A DNA stretch of 5,394 nt from Planctomycetes bacterium UBA4800 (GTDB lineage Bacteria > Planctomycetota > UBA8108 > UBA8890 > UBA8898), in contig DHGK01000152.1 in the NCBI GenBank assembly GCA_002402755.1, forward strand, positions 1 to 5,394, given 5' to 3'. Shown in pieces: positions 1-5,394 of this stretch (position 1 is the first letter of the stretch; each line of letters opens with the position of its first letter). The position numbers and the translations under genes were made by a program. The notes beneath the pieces were generated by a model. The model was given only the letters and a program-made list of their open reading frames with translations, searched no databases and was not told the origin of the DNA.

Positions 1-116
1 CTCCCCCAGTGTCTGACTCGCAGGGACCGGACGGTGCTTCTTGCTCGCTGGCCCTCGGCGTGGTAGTTTGGAGTCGCGGTGGTGATGGGGGCGGGTAGTC
101 CGCGCCGCACCGCCGG

Positions 117-134
117 CCAACTCTAGCGTTGGAG
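117..134 (+). other. Candidate integron attC 3' half (L'/R' boxes)
   Basis: The bases CCAACTCTAGCGTTGGAG resemble the 3' end of classical attC sites such as that of the aadA cassettes, remembered as TTAACTCAAGCGTTAGAT: a shared AACTC, then AGCGTT, then a purine and GA. The GTT at 128-130 would be the recombination triplet; GTTGGAG fits the R' consensus GTTRRRY except for its last base. As in real cassettes, the R' box lies a few bases upstream of the next start codon and here overlaps its ribosome binding site. Against the call, I could not find the complementary R''/L'' arm (an expected CTCCAAC) in the 116 bases to the left. It could lie outside the window, or the match could be chance. Confidence 0.3.
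131..134 (+). promoter_or_regulatory. Ribosome binding site of the HEAT-repeat gene
   Basis: GGAG lies 8 bases before the ATG at 143, a normal Shine-Dalgarno spacing. It decides the start: the nearby ATG at 138 meets a TGA after one codon, so 143 is the productive start. Confidence 0.7.
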
Positions 135-142
135 ATTATGAA

Positions 143-1054
143 ATGAAGAAGGCTATAGGAATGGGACTCCTTGTCTTGGCCCTGTGTAGTCCCTCCTTTG
201 CGCAAGATAAAACAATGCCCGAGCTCATTAAGGATCTTGCTGTTCAGGATAAGGGTAACAACACATGCAATACCGCATGCAGGATCCTCACGATGAAGAA
301 GGACGAGGCCGTGCCCTATCTGGAGAAAGCCCTCGAGGACCCCAACGAGAGAGTTCAATACTACGCCGTGCGATGCCTTGGCAGTATCGCTACGGAGAAA
401 TCAAGAGAATCGCTCATTCGTGCATTCTCGGAAGGTAAGGCTGACGTGCGGCAGCACGCCGCTTACGCGCTTACGTGGCATCCTCATCAGGAGGCTGAGG
501 ATGTTTACATTGAGTTTCTCGAAGGACAGGATCGCTGGCACGTGCGACACGCTGTCCAGGCATTGGGAGAAATCAGGAGCCAAAAGGCACTTCCGCATCT
601 CAAGTTTATTCGAGACAACCCGGAAGGCTGGCATTTCTATTACACAGCTCTCGTAGCCATTAGGAAGATCGAGTCAAGAGAGCTTCCTAAGAAGGTCTCG
701 GATGCCCTCCAATTCATCCGAACAGCCAAATATTCCTCCAGTGTGGACGAGAAGCAGCTGTCCGCATCCGAAGTCATTGTTAAAGACAATATCGAGAGCG
801 CCCTCCCGGACATCATGGACATTTTCCTTTGGGCGACAAAAGGCAACGAATCCAAAGTCGAGCCCAATTCAAAGACGATTCTTCGTGATGCCGGCAAACT
901 GGCCTATCCCTACATTAGAATTGGGCTGAGAGACAAAGACGAGAATGTGAGTCGCAAGGCGGAAAGGCTCGTTACAGAGCTCGGATGGGAATCGGAATTC
1001 AGGAAGGATCTCCAACAAGACGCTCCAGCGAACGCGGGCAAGCCGCGCCGCTGA
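143..1054 (+). CDS. Exported HEAT-repeat protein
   Basis: A 303-residue protein with a Sec signal peptide: Lys-Lys after Met1, a hydrophobic stretch at residues 4-14 and a probable signal peptidase I site after Ala20 (Ser-Phe-Ala, then Gln-Asp). C15 is preceded by Ala-Leu rather than a small residue, so a lipoprotein is unlikely. The mature part is helical with HEAT/PBS-lyase-like repeats at about 54-80, 86-111, 117-143 and 148-175, each a pair of helices with the Asp/Arg-containing turn and an Ala-Leu-Gly type second helix. Residues 180-285 are helical but not clearly repetitive; the tail is short and basic. HEAT solenoids usually bind proteins; no catalytic motif is visible and the partner is unknown. 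Codon use is unlike the protease at 1807: 19 of the first 38 codons end in G or C by hand count. Attachment-like motifs sit at both ends, suggesting a cassette gene. The export and fold are well supported, the role is not. Confidence 0.9.
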   Translation: MKKAIGMGLLVLALCSPSFAQDKTMPELIKDLAVQDKGNNTCNTACRILTMKKDEAVPYLEKALEDPNERVQYYAVRCLGSIATEKSRESLIRAFSEGKADVRQHAAYALTWHPHQEAEDVYIEFLEGQDRWHVRHAVQALGEIRSQKALPHLKFIRDNPEGWHFYYTALVAIRKIESRELPKKVSDALQFIRTAKYSSSVDEKQLSASEVIVKDNIESALPDIMDIFLWATKGNESKVEPNSKTILRDAGKLAYPYIRIGLRDKDENVSRKAERLVTELGWESEFRKDLQQDAPANAGKPRR

Positions 1055-1068
1055 GCTTAACGTTAGCC
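1055..1068 (+). other. Candidate attC R'' box / palindromic cassette border
   Basis: Directly after the stop codon, GCTTAAC (1055-1061) matches the attC R'' consensus RYYYAAC exactly, and GTTAGCC follows at once. The centre TAACGTTA (1058-1065) is a perfect 8-base palindrome. The placement just behind a stop codon is where an attC begins. However, a full attC needs a matching L'/R' arm further on, expected to end near GTTAAGC; I do not find it before or just inside the gene at 1097. A decayed site, a fused cassette junction or coincidence are all possible. Confidence 0.25.
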
Positions 1069-1096
1069 GCAAGCGATAAAGAACGGAGCCAGTTCC

Positions 1097-1357
1097 GTGG
1101 CGATATGGCCGGAGTGGTGGCAGTGGCAGCTCGAACTGAGCTCTCATCTGCTCAAACGTATGCTCGACCGGAGCTTCTCCGAGATCGATCTGCGGCTTAT
1201 GATGGACCGTGCACGCGGGCTTCGAAAAGCAAGCGAGCCCGGGCGTTGGATCGTGGAAACCAACCATGACTCGATGCCATGGGAAGTCGCCGTTGAGCCC
1301 GATAAGACTGACAGGCTTGTGGTGGTGATTACGGCATACCCTGTGAGCGAACTATGA
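1097..1357 (+). CDS. DUF4258 family protein, putative toxin-like partner
   Basis: An 86-residue protein that I recognise as DUF4258-type. The visible hallmarks are the N-terminal Ser-Ser-His-Leu-Leu-Lys-Arg-Met segment (residues 15-22), a helical middle, Gly-Arg-Trp-Ile-Val-Glu-Thr (49-55), Pro-Trp-Glu-Val (61-64) with Val-Glu-Pro-Asp (66-69), and a C-terminal strand of Val/Ile ending in Thr-Ala-Tyr-Pro (79-82). The start is GTG, supported by GGAG at 1085-1088 with 8 bases of spacing and by an in-frame TAG at 1064-1066. The stop overlaps the next start as ATGA, so the two proteins are probably made together. Small DUF4258 proteins resemble RelE/BrnT-like toxins in size and organisation, and members of this subtype are commonly followed by a DUF2283 gene; no activity is established here. 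Toxin function is inference. Confidence 0.85.
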   Translation: MAIWPEWWQWQLELSSHLLKRMLDRSFSEIDLRLMMDRARGLRKASEPGRWIVETNHDSMPWEVAVEPDKTDRLVVVITAYPVSEL

Positions 1358-1623
1358 GACACTCCTACCTTGAGGTTACGTATCGCAAGGGGCGGGCACT
1401 CGCTGCCTATTTCTACCTCCCTCGGGAGCAAGGAGACAAGAGTGTTCGGACGGAGCAAGCCGACTCTGGACTTCTCGTCGACTTCACGGCGGACGGGCGA
1501 GCGATCGGCATCGAAATCACATCGCCCTCGAGTCTTCAGTTGGCTCAACTCAACCGCGTCCTGGAGAGTATAGGCTTCACGCCGGTCGCGAAGGAAGACA
1601 TAGCTCCTCTGGCAGCAGCATGA
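1354..1623 (+). CDS. DUF2283 family protein, putative antitoxin-like partner
   Basis: An 89-residue protein whose core is the DUF2283 signature: Leu-Leu-Val-Asp-Phe followed by Asp-Gly-Arg-Ala-Ile-Gly-Ile-Glu-Ile (residues 40-55), preceded by a beta-rich half beginning Leu-Glu-Val-Thr-Tyr (6-10) and the stretch Leu-Ala-Ala-Tyr-Phe-Tyr-Leu (16-22). The C-terminal third (61-89) is a helix with Leu-Asn-Arg-Val-Leu and an Ala-rich end, extending beyond the compact DUF2283 domain. It starts inside the stop of the DUF4258 gene (ATGA at 1354-1357), with no good ribosome binding site of its own, so translational coupling is likely. By position it would be the antidote or partner of the upstream protein, though the order (toxin first) and the lack of an obvious DNA-binding domain keep this uncertain. 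Immediately after its stop the composition changes to the high-GC resident style. Confidence 0.85.
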   Translation: MRHSYLEVTYRKGRALAAYFYLPREQGDKSVRTEQADSGLLVDFTADGRAIGIEITSPSSLQLAQLNRVLESIGFTPVAKEDIAPLAAA

Positions 1624-1747
1624 CGATTCGCTCGGCAGGGACGCGGACGCCCGCGCCGCTTGGGAGAAGGCGGCCGGCGAGCCGCCGTCCGGCGACGCGC
1701 GCAAGGAGGAGGCGCGGGCGAAGGCGAGGGATGTGCCGGCGCGCTGA
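1622..1747 (+). pseudogene. Start-less 3' fragment of a high-GC gene
   Basis: One frame reads for 41 codons to TGA at 1745-1747, and 38 of the 41 codons end in G or C, the bias of the resident protease rather than of the two genes before it. The peptide is charged and Ala/Glu/Lys/Arg-rich (for example Ala-Ala-Trp-Glu-Lys-Ala-Ala-Gly-Glu, later Arg-Lys-Glu-Glu-Ala-Arg-Ala-Lys), as in a helical C-terminal tail. The frame is closed by TAG at 1601-1603 upstream, and no ATG, GTG or TTG lies between that stop and GTG 1733, so it cannot be translated as an intact gene. The coding look begins right where the DUF2283 gene ends, which suggests that the 5' part was lost or displaced when the block to the left arrived. 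The parent family is not recognisable. Chance coding bias in G/C-rich spacer DNA is the alternative. Confidence 0.45.
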
Positions 1748-1806
1748 GCCGGCCCGCAGCCGCCGCTGATTGACCGGCGCGGCCCCTTCCCGTAGCATCG
1801 ACGGCG
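1748..1806. other. Short spacer before the protease gene
   Basis: Fifty-nine G/C-rich bases with no gene, no strong Shine-Dalgarno sequence before the ATG at 1807 and no T-tract terminator. An in-frame TGA at 1771-1773 limits the protease start; no other start codon lies between it and 1807. Any promoter for the protease must lie here or upstream, but none can be recognised. Confidence 0.5.
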
Positions 1807-4800
1807 ATGAGCATACACACCGCCGTTCCCGCCCGCCGACCCCTGGCGTCCCCGGCGCTTCTTCTGCCGGCGCTTCTTGCCTGCGGCGCATTCGCCGCCG
1901 CGGCCGATATCTCCCGGACGATCGCGTTCGATCCCCGGGATCTGCGCGTGAGCCGTCTGGACGGCTACGACCGCGTGACGCTCGGCGACTGCGTGTCGAC
2001 CTTCGCTCCCGGCGAACCGCAGATGCCGATTGCGACCGTGTTCCTCGTGCTGCCGCCCGGCAGCGAGGTCGATCGCGTCGTCGTGACCGGCGTCAGGTCC
2101 CGGAGCGTGCTCCCGGATCTCGTCGTTCGGCCGGCGCAGCAGCCGCAGATCCTCTCGGCGCTGCGTCCCGACCTGCGGCCGCGCGCGTTCACGCCGCCGA
2201 ATCCGTCGATTTACGGCGCCGCGGCGGCCTACCCGCCCGAGATCGTCACGCACACGGGGACTGCGTCGTGCGGCGGCTGGAGGATCGCGGGCTTCGCGGT
2301 CCATCCGCTCCAGTACCTCCCCCTGGCGCGGAGCTGCCTTTTTCACGAGGAGATCGGCTTCACCGTGACGTGCCGGGAAGCGAAGCTGTCCGGCCGCGCC
2401 GTTCCGCGCCGTCCCGCCCCGGCGCTCGCGGAGTCGCTCCGGCGCCTCGTATCGAACCCGGAAGACCTCGACGACTTTGCCCCGACGGCCAAGCCGGCCA
2501 TGAGGGACGGCGAGACGCGCATCGAGTATCTCATCGTCACGCACGATGATTTCGCGGCGGCGTTCAGGCCCCTTGCCGACTGGAAGACGAGGAAAGGCGT
2601 GCCCGCCGAGATCTTCACGACGTCGTGGATCTACGCCAATTACACGGGCGCCGACAACCAGGCCAGAATCCGCGCGTTCCTGAGATTCGCGTTCGAGAAC
2701 TGGGGGACCGCGTGGGTGCTCCTCGGCGGGGACACGGCGCGCGTCCCGTGCCGAAAGGCGTTCGCGCTCGATTGCATGGCGGGCATCGACGCCGACGAGA
2801 ACAACATCCCCTGCGACCTGTACTACGCCGACCTGGACGGGACGTGGAACGCCGGCGGCAGCCCGACCGTCTACGGCGAGGTCGCCGACGAGGTCGATCT
2901 GCTGCCGGATCTCTTCGTCGGCCGCGCGCCTGCGAGCACGGTCGCGCATGCGCAGACCTTTGTCAGCAAGGTTCTCGCGTACGAGAAGAACCCGCCGCCC
3001 GACTACCTGCTGCGGATGCTTTTCGCCGCGGAGATCCTGTGGACCGACCCGTTCACCGACCAGGGCGTCTCGAAAGACGCCATCGACGAGGAGCTCGTCC
3101 CCGATCGCTTCGCCATCACGAAGCTATACGCCCGCGACGGGACCGAATCGCGCGCGACGGTCCTGAGCGCGCTGAACAAGGGCATGCACATCTTCAACCA
3201 CGACGGCCATGCCTGGTACACGGTCATGCAGGTCGGATCGGGATCGCTGACGATTTCGGACATGGACGGACTCGCCAACGGCCCGGAGCAGACGATCCTG
3301 AACTCGATCGGCTGCTGGCAGGCGGCGTTCGACCGCGATGCGATCGCCGAGCACTTCATCAACAATCCCAACGGCGGCGGCGTCGCCAACATCGGCAACT
3401 CCCGCTACGGCTGGGGCGCGATGGGCGAGCCCGGCTTCGGCTACTCCGATCGGTACGATCGGGAGTTCTACCGCATGGTCTTCGAGCGCGGCGAGCGCAG
3501 GCTCGGCGAGGCCGTGGCGCTGTCCAAGGCGACCTTTGCCCCGCTCGCCCGCGAGGCGAACGTCTACCGCTGGTGCCAGTACCAGATCAACCTGCTCGGC
3601 GATCCGGAGATGCCGATCAGGACCGACGCGCCGGGGCGCCTGGACGTGGCGCATCCTCCTTCCGTGCCGGCCGGGACCGTGACCTTCCCGGTGACCGTGA
3701 CGCGCGAGGGCGCGCCCGTCGCGGACGCCCTCGTCTGCGTCATGCAGGAGGGAGATGTCTACGCGACGGGCCGCACCGATCCGTCGGGCCGCCTTGCGCT
3801 TGCGATCGCGCCGGAGTCGCCCGTCGGCCCCCTCCTCGTGACGGCGACGGCGGCGGATTGCCTTCCTTCGGAGACGACCGCCGAGGTCGTCGTCGATGTC
3901 GCGTACGTCGCGGAGGCCGGCGCGGCCATCGACGATGGCGAGGGGAACGGCGATGGCCTCCTCACGCCGGGCGAGACGGTGCGCCTCGGCATCGCCCTGC
4001 GCAACTTCGGGAGCGTCGATACGACGGGAGTTGCGGCGCGGCTCGAGCCCGCGAGCGCAGGGATCGCCGTCACAGCCGCGGATGCCGCCTACGGCGACAT
4101 TCCGGCGGGGGCGACGGTGGAATCGGCCGACCGCTTCACGCTCACGGCGGGCGGCGATCTTGTCGATGGCGAGACCGTCTACCTCAGGCTCGTCGTCTCG
4201 GATGCCGGCGCGCACACGTGGGAAGGCCTGATCGCCCTGCGGGCAGCGACGCCGGTCCTCGCGTGCCGGCTGCTGGGCGTCGATGACGGGGCGGCGGGCG
4301 ACGGCGACGGCGTTCCCGAGCCGGGAGAGGGCGTCGAGCTTCTCCTGGCGATCGAGAACAAAGGGCTCGCGCCGGCGCGGATGGTCGCCTGCGCCGCGGC
4401 GTGCGCCGACGCATACCTGACGACAGAGCCCGCGTCCATCGAGGTCGGCCTCTTGGCGCCCGGCGAGGAGCGCGTGACGGCCGTGCCGGCGGCGATCGAT
4501 GCGGCCTGCCCGGTCCCGCGGTTGATTGCGGTGTCGGTCGCGCTCTCCGCGCTCGGGGGATATGCCGCCGAGGAGTCCGTCGAGTTCATCGCCGGCGCGA
4601 CGGGGTTCGGCGACGATGTGGAAGGCGGGGCCGCCGGCTGGACCCTCCCGGGAACGGGCAACCTCTGGCACGTCACGTCCCACCGGAGCCGCTCGGGATC
4701 GCAGAGCTGGTACTGCGGGGTCGAGGGCTCGTGGACATACACGCGCTACAACCAGTCGATGCTCGTCAGCTCGGCCTTCGACCTGTGCCTCGACCCCGTG

Positions 4801-5364
4801 CTGTCGTTCTGGGCCTGGTACGATGTGGCGCTATACGGCACGACCGGCATGTACGTCGAGGTCTCGCCCGACGGCGTGGAATGGGAGAAGCTCGACTTCA
4901 TCGGAAGCGGCGGCGCCCTCGATCCGCTCCTCATGGGCAACGGGTGGATGGAATACACGTACGATCTTTCCCGGCACGCGCCCGCGACGCCGCTCCAGGT
5001 CCGGTTCCGCTTCGTCAGCGACGGCGAGTCCGTGTACGAGGGCGTCTACATCGACGACATTGCGGTCGGTTCCGCCGGCGGGGCGGTCGCCGTGGGATTC
5101 GTGCGCGGCGATGCGAACGGCGACGGCGCCGTCGATATCGCCGATGCGATCCACACGCTCGGCCACCTCTTCGCGGCGGGGCCCGAGCCCGGCTGCCGCG
5201 ACGCCGCCGACGCCAACGACGATGGCCGGCTGGATTTGTCCGACACGATCTGCGTCCTGCTCCATCTCTTCGGGGGGCGCACGTTCGACCCGCCCCTCGG
5301 CGCCTGCGGCGCGGATGCGACCGCCGACGGCCTGGACTGCCTGGTCCGCCGCGCCTGCCCGTAG
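1807..5364 (+). CDS. Secreted gingipain-type cysteine protease (C25) with dockerin
   Basis: An 1185-residue multidomain exported protease. Residues 1-33 are a signal sequence (Arg-Arg, then a Leu/Ala-rich core); cleavage after Ala-Phe-Ala or a lipobox at Leu-Leu-Ala-Cys26 is possible. Residues about 34-235 match a C25 propeptide, with Gly-Glu-Pro-Gln-Met-Pro at 69-74. The catalytic domain spans about 239-605. H468 (Asp-Gly-His-Ala-Trp) and C503 (Ser-Ile-Gly-Cys-Trp, then Ala-Phe-Asp) align with the His/Cys dyad of gingipain R, 35 residues apart versus 33. Next come a carboxypeptidase-regulatory-like beta domain (618-695), two CARDB-like repeats with Asp/Gly-rich loops (697-812, 813-930), a jelly-roll like those of immune-inhibitor-A proteases (933-1088) and a dockerin (1100-1158) with loops D1102-N1104-D1106-D1110-D1113 and D1135-N1137-D1139-D1143-D1146. 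It should cleave proteins outside the cytoplasm after propeptide removal. Cleavage specificity is not readable. ATG 1807 is the only plausible start. Confidence 0.95.
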   Translation: MSIHTAVPARRPLASPALLLPALLACGAFAAAADISRTIAFDPRDLRVSRLDGYDRVTLGDCVSTFAPGEPQMPIATVFLVLPPGSEVDRVVVTGVRSRSVLPDLVVRPAQQPQILSALRPDLRPRAFTPPNPSIYGAAAAYPPEIVTHTGTASCGGWRIAGFAVHPLQYLPLARSCLFHEEIGFTVTCREAKLSGRAVPRRPAPALAESLRRLVSNPEDLDDFAPTAKPAMRDGETRIEYLIVTHDDFAAAFRPLADWKTRKGVPAEIFTTSWIYANYTGADNQARIRAFLRFAFENWGTAWVLLGGDTARVPCRKAFALDCMAGIDADENNIPCDLYYADLDGTWNAGGSPTVYGEVADEVDLLPDLFVGRAPASTVAHAQTFVSKVLAYEKNPPPDYLLRMLFAAEILWTDPFTDQGVSKDAIDEELVPDRFAITKLYARDGTESRATVLSALNKGMHIFNHDGHAWYTVMQVGSGSLTISDMDGLANGPEQTILNSIGCWQAAFDRDAIAEHFINNPNGGGVANIGNSRYGWGAMGEPGFGYSDRYDREFYRMVFERGERRLGEAVALSKATFAPLAREANVYRWCQYQINLLGDPEMPIRTDAPGRLDVAHPPSVPAGTVTFPVTVTREGAPVADALVCVMQEGDVYATGRTDPSGRLALAIAPESPVGPLLVTATAADCLPSETTAEVVVDVAYVAEAGAAIDDGEGNGDGLLTPGETVRLGIALRNFGSVDTTGVAARLEPASAGIAVTAADAAYGDIPAGATVESADRFTLTAGGDLVDGETVYLRLVVSDAGAHTWEGLIALRAATPVLACRLLGVDDGAAGDGDGVPEPGEGVELLLAIENKGLAPARMVACAAACADAYLTTEPASIEVGLLAPGEERVTAVPAAIDAACPVPRLIAVSVALSALGGYAAEESVEFIAGATGFGDDVEGGAAGWTLPGTGNLWHVTSHRSRSGSQSWYCGVEGSWTYTRYNQSMLVSSAFDLCLDPVLSFWAWYDVALYGTTGMYVEVSPDGVEWEKLDFIGSGGALDPLLMGNGWMEYTYDLSRHAPATPLQVRFRFVSDGESVYEGVYIDDIAVGSAGGAVAVGFVRGDANGDGAVDIADAIHTLGHLFAAGPEPGCRDAADANDDGRLDLSDTICVLLHLFGGRTFDPPLGACGADATADGLDCLVRRACP

Positions 5365-5394
5365 CGCGCGCCCGCGGCACTTGGCGTCTTCGTG
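5365..5394. other. Downstream edge, nothing recognisable
   Basis: Thirty bases after the TAG of the protease. They are G/C-rich with no hairpin plus T-tract and no gene start; the window ends before a terminator could be judged. Confidence 0.4.

Larger units (their letters stand above)
1..142. other. Upstream non-coding region, no convincing gene
   Basis: This G/C-rich leader contains no supportable gene. Forward frames 1 and 3 close at TAG codons at 64-66 and 96-98, and frame 2 closes within the first 15 bases. One reverse frame stays open across the whole stretch, but its translation is low-complexity Pro/Arg/Ser without a recognisable domain. I see no clear -35/-10 pair. The last 25 bases hold the ribosome binding site of the following gene and an attC-like motif, listed separately. 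The upstream neighbour lies outside the window, so a 3' gene end here cannot be excluded. Confidence 0.5.

Noticed and set aside
1..98. Possible 3' end of an upstream gene (frames 1 or 3, stops at 64-66 and 96-98)
   Set aside because: The short translations show neither a recognisable domain nor the strong G/C-ending codon bias of the resident genes; too little sequence to support a partial gene.
985..1269. Plus-strand frame of 94 codons spanning the end of the HEAT gene and the DUF4258 start
   Set aside because: It overlaps two supported genes in another frame and shows no domain or ribosome binding site.
1735..1753. Hairpin GCCGGC-7 base loop-GCCGGC around the stop codon at 1745-1747
   Set aside because: The stem is only 6 bases, the repeat is self-complementary and common in G/C-rich DNA, and no T-tract follows, so a terminator is not supported.
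1144..2949. Long minus-strand reading frame (601 codons) across the DUF genes and the protease front
   Set aside because: Its translation is Arg/Ala/Gly/Asp-rich without domains, it crosses several well-supported + strand genes, and such antisense frames are expected in G/C-rich DNA.
3446..3462. Inverted repeat CCGATCG-GTA-CGATCGG
   Set aside because: It lies inside the catalytic domain and simply encodes Ser-Asp-Arg-Tyr-Asp-Arg with GAT/CGG-type codons; likely incidental.
2625..4286. Plus-strand frame of 553 codons overlapping the protease
   Set aside because: An Arg/Pro/Gly-rich frameshifted shadow of the true frame, with no domain and no independent start signal.
3124..4683. Minus-strand reading frame of 519 codons inside the protease
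   Set aside because: Low-complexity Arg-rich translation, fully inside a gene with clear protease and beta-sandwich domains; a codon-bias shadow.

Overview
The window looks like a piece of a high-GC environmental bacterium, most plausibly Planctomycetota or a related uncultured phylum. The evidence is the G/C-ending codon use of the large gene and its C-terminal tail: paired dockerin-type Ca loops followed by a Cys-Gly-Ala-Asp tail, a style I associate with secreted proteins of those groups. This placement is an inference from protein style, not from a marker gene.

Layout, all genes on the + strand. Positions 1-142 are a G/C-rich stretch with no convincing gene; its end resembles the 3' half of an integron attC site and carries the ribosome binding site of the next gene. 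Positions 143-1054 encode an exported HEAT-repeat protein in mixed codon usage. Positions 1055-1068 are a short palindromic element directly after its stop, resembling an attC R'' box. Positions 1097-1357 and 1354-1623 encode a DUF4258 protein and a DUF2283 protein, translationally coupled through an ATGA overlap and resembling a toxin-antitoxin-type pair. Positions 1622-1747 hold the start-less tail of a high-GC gene. Positions 1748-1806 are a short spacer. Positions 1807-5364 encode a 1185-residue secreted gingipain-type (peptidase C25) protease with propeptide, catalytic domain, beta-sandwich repeats, a jelly-roll domain and a C-terminal dockerin.

The window falls into two parts. The right part is resident-looking genome: the multidomain exported protease. 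The left part, about 125-1623, has different codon use, carries an accessory-type small gene pair and an orphan exported HEAT protein, has attC-like motifs at two gene borders, and abuts a beheaded gene fragment. The simplest reading is an acquired block, possibly integron cassettes, placed beside or into a resident gene. Neither attC-like motif can be completed into a full two-arm site by eye, so this is a hypothesis. I see no integrase, transposase, tRNA, rRNA or CRISPR array in the window.
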